Origin: Betaproteobacteria bacterium
Lineage (GTDB): Bacteria > Pseudomonadota > Gammaproteobacteria > Burkholderiales > Rhodocyclaceae
Direction of reading: 5' to 3'
Length of the DNA: 36,374 nucleotides
Assembly (NCBI GenBank): GCA_009780885.1
Contig: WQZF01000020.1
Location: 1 to 36,374 of the forward strand
The notes beneath the pieces are model-generated. The model was not told the DNA's origin, did no database searches, and was given only the letters and a program-made list of their open reading frames with translations. The position numbers and the translations under genes were made by a program. Shown one piece after another: positions 24,827 to 34,995 of the stretch; within the stretch, counting starts at the first letter, position 1; each line of letters begins with the position of its first letter.

Positions 24827-26161
24827 ATGCAGCAAAACATTGATCTGCTGATTCGTCCGCGTTGGCTCGTACCGGTAGTGCCGGAGGGTCTTGTTCTTGA
24901 ACACCACGCACTTGCTGTCGACCAAGGGCGGATTCTGGCGGCGCTTCCGGTGGAAGAGGCGGAACGGCGCTTCGTCGCGCGGGAGACGGAAGTGCTCGAC
25001 CGGCATCTGTTGATGCCGGGAATGGTCAATCTCCACTGCCACGCGGCGATGAATCTGTTTCGCGGGATCGCTGACGATCTTCCGCTGATGACCTGGCTTT
25101 CCGAATATATCTGGCCGGCGGAGAACCAGCATGTCTCGCACCGCTTCGTTCATGACGGAACACTGATCGCCTGCGCCGAAATGCTCAAGGGCGGCGTCAC
25201 CTGTTTCAACGATATGTATTTTTTCCCGCAGGCGGCGGCGGAAGCCGTGGCTGAAACGGGAATCCGCGCCGCGCTCGGCCTGACCCTGCTCGAATTTCCC
25301 GGCGCCTACGCCAGCGATGCCGACGATTATCTCGCCAAGGGCCTGGCGGCGCGCGACGCCTTGCGCGATACGCCCCGGCTTTCTTTCTGCCTCGCGCCGC
25401 ACGCGCCGTATTCGGTTTCCGACCGCGCCTTCAAGAAGGTGCTGGTGCTGGCCGAGGAACTCGATCTGCCGATTCATCTCCATGTTCACGAAACGCGCGA
25501 CGAGATTAGGCAGAGCCTGGAAACATACGGGATACGGCCGCTGGAGCGTCTGCACCGCCTTGGCCTGCTCGGGCCGAATCTGATCGCTGTCCACGCCGTG
25601 CATCTCGAACCCGGAGAGATTGCGTTGCTGGCCGGACACGGCGCTTCGGTTGCGCACTGCCCGACTTCCAATCTCAAGCACGGCAGCGGCATTGCGCCGT
25701 TGGCCGCGCTGCTCGAAGCCGGGATCAATGTCGGACTGGGCACCGACAGCGCCGCGAGCAACAGCCGCTTCGACATGTTCGGGGAGATGCGACTGGCGGC
25801 GCTTTTGTCCAAGGGAAGTACGGAACGCGCCGATGCTGTCGGCGCGCATCGCGCGCTGGCGATGGCGACGATCAATGGCGCGCGTGCGCTCGGACTCGAA
25901 AACGAAATCGGTTCGCTCGAACCCGGCAAGGCGGCGGATCTGTGTGCGCTGAACTTCGATGAATTACGCCTGTCCCCCTGCTACGATCCCGTTTCCCACC
26001 TCGTTTACGCGCTAAGCGGCGAGTATGTGAGTCACGTATGGGTCGCAGGAAAAGCGCGGATAAAAAACAACGCCTTGATCGGTTTCGAACAAAAGGATTT
26101 GATCAACCTTGCGGCTTTATGGCAGACTAGAGTTAAACCGTGCAGAAAATCGGGGGGCTGA
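24827..26161 (+). CDS. mtaD: MTA/SAH deaminase-type amidohydrolase
   Basis: A 444-residue metal-dependent hydrolase of the TRZ/ATZ branch. Metal and catalytic motifs are NLHCH (H70, H72), CLAPHAPYS, HLHVHET, HCPTSNLKHGSG and GLGTDSAASNS. Enzymes of this group deaminate 5'-methylthioadenosine or S-adenosylhomocysteine, and relatives act on guanine or triazines, so the exact substrate is inferred. Start ATG 24827 has no clear ribosome site (TTTTTCTATCACATATC precedes it). It stands alone between repeat copy 5 and ompA, without the ubiG gene often found next to it in betaproteobacteria. Confidence 0.8.
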   Translation: MQQNIDLLIRPRWLVPVVPEGLVLEHHALAVDQGRILAALPVEEAERRFVARETEVLDRHLLMPGMVNLHCHAAMNLFRGIADDLPLMTWLSEYIWPAENQHVSHRFVHDGTLIACAEMLKGGVTCFNDMYFFPQAAAEAVAETGIRAALGLTLLEFPGAYASDADDYLAKGLAARDALRDTPRLSFCLAPHAPYSVSDRAFKKVLVLAEELDLPIHLHVHETRDEIRQSLETYGIRPLERLHRLGLLGPNLIAVHAVHLEPGEIALLAGHGASVAHCPTSNLKHGSGIAPLAALLEAGINVGLGTDSAASNSRFDMFGEMRLAALLSKGSTERADAVGAHRALAMATINGARALGLENEIGSLEPGKAADLCALNFDELRLSPCYDPVSHLVYALSGEYVSHVWVAGKARIKNNALIGFEQKDLINLAALWQTRVKPCRKSGG

Positions 26162-26205
26162 AAGGCATCCCGGGGGTCATCAGTAGAAAGCAGCACGGTT
26201 TTTCT
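26135..26205 (+). terminator. Long-loop hairpin between the deaminase and ompA
   Basis: AAACCGTGC (26135-26143, inside the last codons of the deaminase) is the exact complement of GCACGGTTT (26193-26201), which is followed by TTCTTCTT. It could end deaminase transcription or fold the ompA leader. The 49-nt loop makes a strong terminator doubtful. Confidence 0.35.
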
Positions 26206-26236
26206 TCTTGCTTTTCAACCTGACGAGGAAAAACAC

Positions 26237-26929
26237 ATGAACCAATTTGCCAAGCATTCCTTTCTGGCCGCTTTCGTAGTTGCGTTGGGTCTCGGCGCAG
26301 TAACCGCCCAAGCGCAGACGGTCGTCAATCGCCCCTATCTGATTGACGCACGCAACGAAATTGCCCGCAACAACTTCGGCGAATGCTGGCGTACCGGTTA
26401 TTGGACGCCAGCCGCCGCTGCTGCCGATCCGGCGGGTTGTACCTGCGATCGGGACATTATCCCGAGAGAAGTTTGCGAGAAGGCTCCGGCCGTAGCGCCC
26501 GCGCCTGCGCCCGCACCCGTGGCTGCACCACAACCGCCGAAGCCTGTTTCGGAGAAGAAGACCATCTCTGCCGATGCGCTGTTCGACTTCGACAAGGCTG
26601 TCCTGCGTCCGGAAGGCAAGCAGAAACTGGATGGGCTGGCTGCTGAAGCCAAGAACCTGAACCTTGAAGTCATCATCGCCGTCGGCCACACCGACCGGAT
26701 CGGTTCGGCGCCCTACAACCAGAAACTGTCCGAGCGCCGCGCTGCTGCGGTGAAGACCTATCTGGTCGAGAAGGGAATCGATCCCAACCGTGTCTATACC
26801 GAAGGCAAGGGCAAGACGAAGCCGGTCACGGGCGATACGTGCAAGGGCAACAAGAAAACCAAGGCACTGATCCAGTGTCTGCAACCGGATCGCCGTGTTG
26901 AAATCGAAATGATCGGCACCACCAAGTAA
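26237..26929 (+). CDS. ompA: OmpA-family outer-membrane protein
   Basis: A 230-residue protein. The signal peptide is 1-26 (FLAAFVVALGLGAVTAQA). A short N-terminal region has the betaproteobacterial GECWRTGYWTP motif and Cys-rich GCTCDRD. A Pro/Ala linker follows (about residues 84-105), then the OmpA peptidoglycan-binding domain (LFDFDKAVLRPEGKQKL, VGHTDRIGS, YNQKLSERRAAAVKTYL). There is no beta-barrel, so the protein is anchored or periplasmic and tethers the envelope to peptidoglycan. GAGGA precedes the ATG, and a strong terminator follows. Confidence 0.92.
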   Translation: MNQFAKHSFLAAFVVALGLGAVTAQAQTVVNRPYLIDARNEIARNNFGECWRTGYWTPAAAAADPAGCTCDRDIIPREVCEKAPAVAPAPAPAPVAAPQPPKPVSEKKTISADALFDFDKAVLRPEGKQKLDGLAAEAKNLNLEVIIAVGHTDRIGSAPYNQKLSERRAAAVKTYLVEKGIDPNRVYTEGKGKTKPVTGDTCKGNKKTKALIQCLQPDRRVEIEMIGTTK

Positions 26930-26961
26930 AACCTCTGAACGCCCCTTGGGGCGGACGAAAA

Positions 26962-26990
26962 AAGCCCGGTGTTGAAGCCGGGCTTTTTTT
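26962..26990 (+). terminator. Intrinsic terminator of ompA
   Basis: AAGCCCGG and CCGGGCTT form an 8-bp stem with an 8-nt loop, followed by TTTTTT. It lies 33 bp after the ompA stop. Confidence 0.92.
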
Positions 26991-27101
26991 ATGCCGAAAA
27001 AAACAATTCGCCGAATTTTTTATCCGGATCCCTGCATGTACACATTTTTGTCCGGTACGGCAACGGCTGGTTTTCTATTGTCTTTCCGGTAAACTGCCGC
27101 G

Positions 27102-28709
27102 ATGCTCAACCGCCGCGATTCCCGTTTTTCCTTTCCTTCGCAAGGCTGGCCCCTGCTTGCGCTGATTGCGCTGTATCTGGGCGCCGGTCTGTTCGGCCAC
27201 GATCCGTGGAAGGCCGACGATGCGACGGCGATTGGCGTCGCCTGGGATATGCTTACGCGCGGCCACTGGCTGGCGCCGCATGTAGGGAACCTGCCATATC
27301 CGGATGTTCCGCTGTACTACTGGAGCGCAGCCGGATTCGGGAATCTTTTCTCCCCGTTTTTTCCCGTGCATGACGGAATGCGTCTGGCAAGCGCATTCTG
27401 GACTGGAATGGCACTGTTCTGCCTCTGGCACGCGGGTCGAGAACTGGTTGGATCAGACGCAGGACTCTGCACCGTGCTGGCGTTTGCCGGCAGTATCGGG
27501 CTGGTTGAGCACGCGCATGGGGCACAGCCGATGCTGACAGGGCTGGCTGCACACGCTGCGGCCTATTGGGCGCTTGCCCTGTTGCCGCGCCGCCCCTGGA
27601 AGAGCGCGCTACTCCTCGGGCTCGCACTGGCGGTGGCCTTTCTCGGCTCCGGGCTTGCCGTCTCGCTACTCTTGCTGCCGCCGCTGATTCTGGCGCTGAC
27701 ACTCGAACGGGAAAAGCGTCGCGCGGCGCTGGCCTTGATTGCCGGATTGCTTTTAGGAGTTGCGCTCATTCTTCCATGGTGTTTCTGGCTCTTTTATGCA
27801 GAGCCGGATTATTTTGCGCAGTGGTGGGCAAAAAGCACGGCGCAGTTTGGGGAAACGCGCAGTTTTTTCAATACTGCTGCGGCCTATCTCGGAATGCTTT
27901 CCTGGTTTTCATGGCCGGCCTGGCCACTCGCAGCCTGGGTGCTCTGGATACGTCGCCGCACCTTGCTGAGCCGCGTTTACGCACTGCCGCTGGGAAGTTT
28001 TTTTCTCGTCTGGCTTTTCCTGTCCTGCACCCACGAAGCGCGCCCTTTCCTCGCGCTCTTGCTGCTGCCGCCGCTGGCGATACTTGCCGGACCTGCCGTT
28101 GCCGTGTTGCGGCGAGGCGCAGCAAATGCGTTTGACTGGTTCGGCGTAATGACATTTTCCTTTTTTTCGATGCTTGTCTGGATCGGCTGGAGCGCGCTGG
28201 TATTCGGCCTCCCCGAACGCCTGGCGCGGCAATCGGTCAAACTCGCACCCGGGTTTGCCGCCGCCTTCAACGGATTCGACTTTGCCATTGCCGTCCTGGC
28301 GACAGTCGCATGGGTTGCGCTTTTCCTGAGCAGCCGCCCCTCACCGGCGCGTGGGCTGATGCACTGGCTGGCGGGAATGACAACTTTCTGGCTGCTGCTG
28401 ACGGCCTTGTGGCTACCGTGGGTCGATTATCAGAAGACCTATCGTGGTGTTTCTTCCCTGCTGGCGACAGCATGGCCTGCTTCGTCCGGTTGCCTGGACA
28501 CGCGCAGCCTCAGTTCTTCGCATCTGGCTTCCTTCGATTATTTTGATGGCATCCTCACGACACCAGGGAAGTCCTGCGACTGGTTGCTGACATTCGGATC
28601 CAGCGGTGTCGACGAGGCAGCGCCCGGCGCAGGCTGGACTCTGATCGGCGAAGCGCACCGCCCGAGTGATCGCTCCGAACGTTTTCGCTTGTACCGGCGC
28701 GAGCCGTAA
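27102..28709 (+). CDS. GT39/ArnT-like membrane glycosyltransferase
   Basis: A 535-residue polytopic membrane protein with about twelve hydrophobic helices. After the first helix it has HDPWKADDA (D39-D40), the acidic motif of the PMT/ArnT family in the first periplasmic loop, then LPYPDVPLYYW. Such enzymes move sugars from polyprenyl-phosphate carriers to lipid A or proteins in the periplasm. The short soluble C-terminus (about residues 450-535) is typical of the family. No ribosome site is obvious at ATG 27102. No arn or lipid-carrier genes are nearby, so donor and acceptor are unknown. Confidence 0.75.
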   Translation: MLNRRDSRFSFPSQGWPLLALIALYLGAGLFGHDPWKADDATAIGVAWDMLTRGHWLAPHVGNLPYPDVPLYYWSAAGFGNLFSPFFPVHDGMRLASAFWTGMALFCLWHAGRELVGSDAGLCTVLAFAGSIGLVEHAHGAQPMLTGLAAHAAAYWALALLPRRPWKSALLLGLALAVAFLGSGLAVSLLLLPPLILALTLEREKRRAALALIAGLLLGVALILPWCFWLFYAEPDYFAQWWAKSTAQFGETRSFFNTAAAYLGMLSWFSWPAWPLAAWVLWIRRRTLLSRVYALPLGSFFLVWLFLSCTHEARPFLALLLLPPLAILAGPAVAVLRRGAANAFDWFGVMTFSFFSMLVWIGWSALVFGLPERLARQSVKLAPGFAAAFNGFDFAIAVLATVAWVALFLSSRPSPARGLMHWLAGMTTFWLLLTALWLPWVDYQKTYRGVSSLLATAWPASSGCLDTRSLSSSHLASFDYFDGILTTPGKSCDWLLTFGSSGVDEAAPGAGWTLIGEAHRPSDRSERFRLYRREP

Positions 28710-28719
28710 ACGGCGGCAC

Positions 28720-28751
28720 AAAAGAAAAGGAGCGGAGAAAATCTCCGCTCC
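28720..28751 (-). terminator. Intrinsic terminator of the DUF4870 gene
   Basis: GGAGCGGAGA and TCTCCGCTCC make a perfect 10-bp stem with a 3-nt loop. On the minus strand it is followed by TTTTCTTTTG. It lies between the convergent glycosyltransferase and DUF4870 genes and may serve both. Confidence 0.85.
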
Positions 28752-28778
28752 CGAAAAAACATGTGTCCCCTGGAAGAC

Positions 28779-29168
28779 TTACTTGATCAGGCGCAGGCTG
28801 AACGGATAGCGGTAGTATTTGCCCTTGTTGGCTTCGATGCCGGCAAGGATGAGCAGCACGAGCGCGCCTATCCAGAATACGATTGACAAAAGCATGGAAG
28901 CAATGATCCCCAAAATGGGGATGATCGCCGTCAGCACCGCCGTCACTATCATGATGGCGATTCCTGCGATGAAGAGCGTAATCTGGAAATTCAGAGCCTC
29001 CTTGCCCTGGTCGTTGACGAAGGGCATTTCTTCCTTCTTCATCAACCAGATGATCAGCGGGCCGATAAACCAAGTAACAATGCCAAGCAGATGAACCAGC
29101 ATCCCGAATGTGCGTTCGCTTTCATTGGGCATGGGATTGCTCTCGGTAGTGCTTTGCGTATCACTCAT
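28779..29168 (-). CDS. DUF4870 small membrane protein
   Basis: A 129-residue protein. A polar N-terminus (1-20) is followed by TFGMLVHLLGIVTWFIGPLI, the EEMPFVNDQGKEALNFQIT loop and two or three further helices ending KGKYYRYPFSLRLIK. This is the DUF4870 (Tic20-like) pattern. ATG 29168 has AAGGAAAG 6 bp upstream; an upstream extension lacks any site. Function unknown. It is followed by a strong terminator and preceded by a gap of about 210 bp without a gene. Confidence 0.85.
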   Translation of the reverse strand: MSDTQSTTESNPMPNESERTFGMLVHLLGIVTWFIGPLIIWLMKKEEMPFVNDQGKEALNFQITLFIAGIAIMIVTAVLTAIIPILGIIASMLLSIVFWIGALVLLILAGIEANKGKYYRYPFSLRLIK

Positions 29169-29380
29169 GAATCTTTCCTTCATAGATAAAAACCGGTTGA
29201 AAGGTGACATTCTATGCAAATGCCTGTTTTTGGCAAGAGCCTTCAAAATAGACTTTCAGAATAAACACCTCCGTTCGTTTTCGGTTTCAGTCATGCAAGA
29301 CGAAACTGCAGACCGCCCGATGCTGCAGATGCACACGGCTTGCCGGTTTGTTCAGGGCTTGCAGCATTGCTGCCATTGAT

Positions 29381-29998
29381 TCAGGCGGAAATCCATTTCA
29401 GGATGGACTCCCACTGTTCCAGATCCTTTTTATGCCTGGTGCGGGGGGGATCAAATATGGTCAATCCGGATGCAGCGGCATTGACATAGTTTTGCGTGTT
29501 CCTCAAATAACCGAGAATCGGCACATTGAAATGGCGTAAAAATTCCTCCAGCATTGCGGCCGCTTTGGTTCTGGGATCGATTCGCATGGCCACGATTCCA
29601 ATCACGCTACGCCTTGCCCCCATTTCATTACGTATGCTGTTGAGAAAATCTTCCGTCGCAGCCATATCGAATACCGATGGAACAACGGGAACGATGACCT
29701 TGTCCACCACCCGCAGATAGTCGGACAGCTTGTAACCCTGCAATCCCGCTGGCGCATCCAGAATGGCCCACTCCGCATCCTTCGGGGGGCTGAAAAGCAT
29801 TTGGTTGCCGGCAAAGTACCCCGTTATCGAAGGAATATCCGGAGAGCGGAATGCCATCCAGCGCAGCGCAGATTGCTGACGATCCAAATCGCACAATGTG
29901 GTTTTTTTTCCTTCGTTGGCAAAATAACCCGCCAGACTGGTCGCCAGTGTGGTCTTTCCGGAGCCCCCCTTGGGATTGGCGATGAGAACTGCACGCAT
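29381..29998 (-). CDS. ParA-family ATPase, orphan
   Basis: A 205-residue P-loop ATPase. The deviant Walker A is KGGSGKTT (residues 10-17), then CDLDRQQSALRW (36-47) and ILDAPAG (79-85). It is short and lacks the N-terminal helix-turn-helix of plasmid ParA, resembling the small ParA/MinD-like proteins that position cellular cargo. No parB-like gene adjoins. GGGAGA lies 8 bp before the ATG. A 10-bp perfect inverted repeat 110 bp upstream could be its operator. The cargo is unknown. Confidence 0.85.
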   Translation of the reverse strand: MRAVLIANPKGGSGKTTLATSLAGYFANEGKKTTLCDLDRQQSALRWMAFRSPDIPSITGYFAGNQMLFSPPKDAEWAILDAPAGLQGYKLSDYLRVVDKVIVPVVPSVFDMAATEDFLNSIRNEMGARRSVIGIVAMRIDPRTKAAAMLEEFLRHFNVPILGYLRNTQNYVNAAASGLTIFDPPRTRHKKDLEQWESILKWISA

Positions 29999-30107
29999 AC
30001 GATGATTCTCCCTGAATGATGGTTCAAAGATTCAAAAGGGCGCAGACGACGTTCCATCGGGCGCCTTGAATCGGAAAATGGCATAAGGATCAGCTCTTTC
30101 CGTGCTG

Positions 30108-30136
30108 CATTGCAAACAATACCCAGGTTTGCAATG
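30108..30136. promoter_or_regulatory. 10-bp perfect inverted repeat upstream of the ParA gene
   Basis: CATTGCAAAC and GTTTGCAATG are exact inverted repeats separated by 9 bp. The size and spacing suit a dimeric repressor operator or a partition site. It lies between the ParA start and the small gene candidate at 30151-30363. Confidence 0.5.
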
Positions 30137-30150
30137 ACAGGATTGCTATC

Positions 30151-30363
30151 TTAAAGCACAAGCTTTGCAAAGGACATACCGAAAAGGCCGTGATCATTGT
30201 CCGAGCGCAATTCAGCAGGAATCACGAAGCTTGCGAGCCAGGCAACATGAATGTCGATGGCATCTCCGTTCGCAGCAACCAGTTTCCAGATGAGCGCATC
30301 AAAGAAAGCAGGCGGCGTTTTGGCGTAAATCCGTGGGTACGATGACGCCCCATTTTTTTCCAC
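30151..30363 (-). CDS. Small hypothetical protein (uncertain)
   Basis: A GTG-started frame of 70 residues (VEKNGASSYPRIYAK…, ending GLFGMSFAKLVL) with AGAGGTG about 5 bp upstream of the start. Codon use is fairly normal for this genome and the frame fills the gap between the ParA and nor promoters. I do not recognise the family, and no signal peptide or membrane helix is clear. It could be a chance frame; the rest of 30000-30560 holds only the inverted repeat and the norC promoter. Confidence 0.35.
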   Translation of the reverse strand: MEKNGASSYPRIYAKTPPAFFDALIWKLVAANGDAIDIHVAWLASFVIPAELRSDNDHGLFGMSFAKLVL

Positions 30364-30476
30364 GACGCACCTCTACCACTCCATCCAGGCTCCTTGCGAC
30401 AAGGATCGACATACTTTCTGCCTGCTTCGGCTGGCCCCTCGTTCTTCATCCTGCATTTTTTATGCTTTCAGGGTTT

Positions 30477-30490
30477 TTGATAATTATCAA
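30477..30490 (+). promoter_or_regulatory. FNR/NNR/DNR box of norCB
   Basis: TTGAT-AATT-ATCAA is a perfect match to the FNR-family palindrome. Its centre lies 81 bp before the norC ATG. An AATAAT at 30512-30517 is suitably placed as a -10, giving a start near 30525 and an activator position of about -41.5. Confidence 0.8.
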
Positions 30491-30564
30491 TGCTCTGAAT
30501 TTGCGCATCCCAATAATGCGAGAGTTACTGGCATTTTCCATTAACCTGAAAGAGAGGACGCATT

Positions 30565-31002
30565 ATGAATGGCGCTTTCACAAAATCGATGGCGCGCAAT
30601 ATTTTTTACGGCGGGACGGTCTTTTTCTTCCTCCTGTTTCTTGCGCTGTCTTTTGATACTCACCAGCAATTACCCAAGCGTGACATGCGGCAGACTGTTG
30701 CCAGCGATCCCAAGGTTGTCGCGGGCAAAAAAATCTGGGAAACCCGCAATTGCGTCGGTTGCCACACGCTGCTCGGGGAAGGCGCCTATTTCGCGCCGGA
30801 ACTATCCAACGTCATCAAGCGTCTGGGCAGCGAGGAAGCCGTCAAGGACTTCATCAAACTCCGCCCGGAAACGGGGATTCCAGGAAGGCGCAGCATGCCG
30901 CAGTTCAATCTGACTGACAAGGAGCTCGACGATGTTGTCGCGTTCCTCAGATATGTCAACACGATTAATGCTGCCAATTGGCCGCCCAACATCAAAGGCT
31001 GA
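30565..31002 (+). CDS. norC: Nitric oxide reductase cytochrome c subunit NorC
   Basis: A 145-residue membrane-anchored monoheme cytochrome that feeds electrons to NorB. One helix (about 14-30, FYGGTVFFFLLFLALSF) is followed by a periplasmic domain with heme motif CVGCH (C63, C66, H67) and the probable axial Met111 in RRSMPQFNLT. The length is typical. GAGAGGA precedes the ATG. norB starts 18 bp downstream. norQ and norD are not seen in the window. Confidence 0.96.
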   Translation: MNGAFTKSMARNIFYGGTVFFFLLFLALSFDTHQQLPKRDMRQTVASDPKVVAGKKIWETRNCVGCHTLLGEGAYFAPELSNVIKRLGSEEAVKDFIKLRPETGIPGRRSMPQFNLTDKELDDVVAFLRYVNTINAANWPPNIKG

Positions 31003-32400
<1,398 letters not shown>

Positions 32401-32428
32401 TTGAAGTTTCCTCCTAAGCAGCAATTCG

Positions 32429-32455
32429 CGGCGCCCATGATGGGCGCCGTTTTTT
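32429..32455 (+). terminator. Intrinsic terminator of norCB
   Basis: CGGCGCCCA-TGA-TGGGCGCCG is a perfect 9-bp stem followed by TTTTTT. It lies 28 bp after the norB stop. Confidence 0.93.
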
Positions 32456-32518
32456 ATTCTGGATCCGCGCCCTCCCCTTGGATTTCCGAGTCTTTCCGGC
32501 TTAGGGAAAAACCCAGTA

Positions 32519-32594
32519 TTTTCTAAATTTGGTGTAATTATATTCAGCTACAGTAGTGAAATATAGATCAAAATTATTTAACAAATTTAGAAAA
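32519..32594 (-). repeat. 76-bp terminal-inverted-repeat element, copy 6
   Basis: Exactly 76 bp, standard ends, CTACAGTAG at unit positions 30-38. The interior is the most diverged of the plus-oriented copies. It lies 11 bp after the dnaB stop, in the dnaB sense, the same distance as copy 4 from napF. Confidence 0.88.
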
Positions 32595-32605
32595 TGACCG
32601 ATTCC

Positions 32606-34018
32606 TCAATAAGAACCAGGCGCGGCATAGTTTTCAAAGCGCGTGTATTCGCCAAGGAAGGTCAAACGCACGACGCCGATAGGGCCGTTTCGTTGCTTGC
32701 CAATAATGATTTCAGCAACACCCTTATCCGTTGAATCGGGGTTGTACACTTCATCGCGGTAAATGAACATGATCAGGTCTGCATCCTGTTCGATCGCGCC
32801 TGATTCGCGCAGGTCGGACATCACCGGGCGCTTGTTCGGGCGCTGCTCAAGCGAACGATTCAACTGCGACAATGCGACGACCGGCACATCGAGTTCCTTC
32901 GCCAGCCCCTTGAGCGAGCGCGAAATTTCCGAAATTTCGGTAGCGCGGTTTTCTCCCGTGCTGCTGGACGACATCAATTGCAGATAATCAATCACGATCA
33001 AACCCAGTTTTCCGCACTGGCGATGCAGCCGCCGCGCGCGGGCGCGCAGGTCGATCGGATTCATGGCGGGCGTCTCGTCGATGTAAATCGGTTTCTCGTG
33101 GATTTTTGCAAACGCATAGGAGAGCCTGCCCCATTCCTCGTCGATCAGGCGACCGGTGCGCATCCGATGCTGATCGATCTTCCCTATCGAGGCAAGCATC
33201 CGCATCGCCAGTTGTGTTCCGCCCATTTCCATTGAAAATACCGCGACCGGCGCTCCGACTTCGGTACCGACATATTCGGCCATATTGAGCGCGAGCGAGG
33301 TTTTTCCCATCGATGGGCGTCCGGCGACGATGATCAGATCGCCTGGCTGCAACCCGGAGGTCATGTGGTCGAGATCGGTATAGCCGGTGGGAAGCCCCGT
33401 GACATCCGATGGATTGTCGCGGTCATGCAATTCCTGGATACGCTCCACCACCTGGTCGAGCAGCGGGTTGATATGCTGGAAACCTGACTGGTGGCGCATC
33501 CCCGATTCAGCAATGGCAAACACCCTTGCCTCGGCCTCATCGAGCAATTGCTTGGTTTCCCGCCCAAGCGGATTCAGGGCGCTGCCCGCAATCTCGTCGC
33601 CGACGGTGACCAGTTGCCGCAGCACGGCGCGCTCACGCACAATTTCCCCGTAACGCCGGATATTCGAGGCCGATGGCGTATTCGCTGCCAATTCGCCGAG
33701 ATAGGCCAATCCGCCGGTATGCTCGCTCTCTCCTGCGGCATCGAGCGCCTCGGCCACCGTCACGACATCGGCGGGTTTGCCGCGCTCGAGCATTCGCTGG
33801 ATCTGGCGGTAGATACGGCGATGATCGTCGCGGTAGAAATCATTTTCCCCGACCAGGTCGCTGATCTTGTCCCAGGCGGAATTATCGAGCATCAGTCCGC
33901 CGAGCACCGATTGTTCCGCTTCGACCGAGTGCGGCGGCACTCGTAACTGGGCGATGCTGGGGTCGATTCCGGTGTTTCGGGGGGATGAAGAAGATGCGGA
34001 AGAAGGTGCTTTTGCCAT
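32606..34018 (-). CDS. dnaB: Replicative DNA helicase DnaB
   Basis: A 470-residue hexameric 5'-3' helicase of the replication fork. The N-terminal domain starts RVPPHSVEAEQSVLGGLM. The RecA-like domain has Walker A AGRPSMGKTS (232-241), VFSMEMGGTQLAMRML, Walker B LIVIDYLQLM and the DLRESGAIEQDAD motif. ATG 34018 gives the usual Ser-rich N-terminus; a longer open frame upstream is basic and Pro-rich and unlikely to be translated. It is downstream of rplI, separated by a terminator, so it probably has its own promoter. Confidence 0.96.
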   Translation of the reverse strand: MAKAPSSASSSSPRNTGIDPSIAQLRVPPHSVEAEQSVLGGLMLDNSAWDKISDLVGENDFYRDDHRRIYRQIQRMLERGKPADVVTVAEALDAAGESEHTGGLAYLGELAANTPSASNIRRYGEIVRERAVLRQLVTVGDEIAGSALNPLGRETKQLLDEAEARVFAIAESGMRHQSGFQHINPLLDQVVERIQELHDRDNPSDVTGLPTGYTDLDHMTSGLQPGDLIIVAGRPSMGKTSLALNMAEYVGTEVGAPVAVFSMEMGGTQLAMRMLASIGKIDQHRMRTGRLIDEEWGRLSYAFAKIHEKPIYIDETPAMNPIDLRARARRLHRQCGKLGLIVIDYLQLMSSSSTGENRATEISEISRSLKGLAKELDVPVVALSQLNRSLEQRPNKRPVMSDLRESGAIEQDADLIMFIYRDEVYNPDSTDKGVAEIIIGKQRNGPIGVVRLTFLGEYTRFENYAAPGSY

Positions 34019-34154
34019 GAGAAATGCGATCAATCGGAGAAAAAGGGAAACCGCGCGAAAGCACCGGAGACCGGGTGAAATCGCACCGGAAGAAAACGCA
34101 TCGGAAAGGGTGATTGTACGGCAGCCGGCGCATCGCGGAAGCGGCGGCGGCCGC

Positions 34155-34179
34155 AAAAAAGGGGCCATAAAATGGCCCC
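34155..34179 (-). terminator. Intrinsic terminator of the rpsF-rplI operon
   Basis: On the minus strand GGGGCCA-TTTTA-TGGCCCC is followed by TTTTTTG. It lies 62 bp after the rplI stop. A second hairpin TTTCCGC-AAAAA-GCGGAAA at 34194-34212 precedes it. Confidence 0.9.
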
Positions 34180-34241
34180 TTTCCTTTCCGGTGTTTCCGC
34201 AAAAAGCGGAAAAACCGCAACGTTCCTCAGATCAGATCAGC

Positions 34242-34691
34242 TTACTGCTCGCCGAGTACCGACACCGTGATATGCGCATGAACGTCGGTATGGAGCGCAA
34301 TTTCGACTTGCGCATCACCGACGGCCTTCAACGGACCTCCGGGCATCCGGATCGAAGATTTTTCAACCTCGAATCCCTGCTGGCCCAACGCTTCGGCGAT
34401 ATCGAAATTGGAAACGGAACCGAACAAGCGTCCGTCGACACCCGCCTTGCGCGTAATCTGCACCATCAACCCATTGATCTTTTCGGCAAAAGCCTGTGCC
34501 GCCTCGAATTTTTCCGCTGCGGCTTTTTCCAGTTCGGCGCGGCGGGCCTCGAATTCAGCCATTGCCGCTGGCGTCGCCCGCTTTGCTTTTCCTTGCGGAA
34601 TCAGGTAATTACGTGCAAAACCGTCTTTCACCTTGACAAGATCGCCGAGGTTGCCGAGGTTGACGACCTTTTCCATCAAAATAATTTGCAT
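34242..34691 (-). CDS. rplI: 50S ribosomal protein bL9
   Basis: A 149-residue protein of the large ribosomal subunit. The N-terminal rRNA-binding domain [19 protein letters not shown]…[13 protein letters not shown] is complete, followed by the long connecting helix and the C-terminal domain ([16 protein letters not shown]). The ribosome site is CGGAGAAG. It is the last gene of the rpsF-priB-rpsR-rplI operon, 14 bp after rpsR. Confidence 0.97.
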   Translation of the reverse strand: MQIILMEKVVNLGNLGDLVKVKDGFARNYLIPQGKAKRATPAAMAEFEARRAELEKAAAEKFEAAQAFAEKINGLMVQITRKAGVDGRLFGSVSNFDIAEALGQQGFEVEKSSIRMPGGPLKAVGDAQVEIALHTDVHAHITVSVLGEQ

Positions 34692-34705
34692 CGTCTTCTC
34701 CGGAA

Positions 34706-34984
34706 TTACTGTTGATGATTATCGGAATACGGCAGCAGCGCCAGGAAACGGGCGCGCTTGATCGCAACCGATAGCTGGCGCTGGTATCCGCTCTTCGTCC
34801 CGGTCAGGCGAGCGGGCATGATCTTGGCGTTTTCAGCGATGAAATCCTTCAGCACATCGACATCCTTGTAATCGATCTGCTCGACTTTTTCCGCCGTAAA
34901 CCGGCAGAACCTGCGCCGCTTGAACAATGAATTGCGCTGCGGGCGCTTTTTCTCATCTTTCTTTTTGTTGAATGGTCTGGGCAT
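34706..34984 (-). CDS. rpsR: 30S ribosomal protein bS18
   Basis: A 92-residue protein of the small-subunit platform, partner of bS6. The family stretch [19 protein letters not shown] and [18 protein letters not shown] are complete, with the N-terminus extended by a basic [12 protein letters not shown] tail. AAAGGA precedes the ATG. It lies 11 bp after priB. Confidence 0.97.
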   Translation of the reverse strand: MPRPFNKKKDEKKRPQRNSLFKRRRFCRFTAEKVEQIDYKDVDVLKDFIAENAKIMPARLTGTKSGYQRQLSVAIKRARFLALLPYSDNHQQ

Positions 34985-34995
34985 TTTTCATTCCT

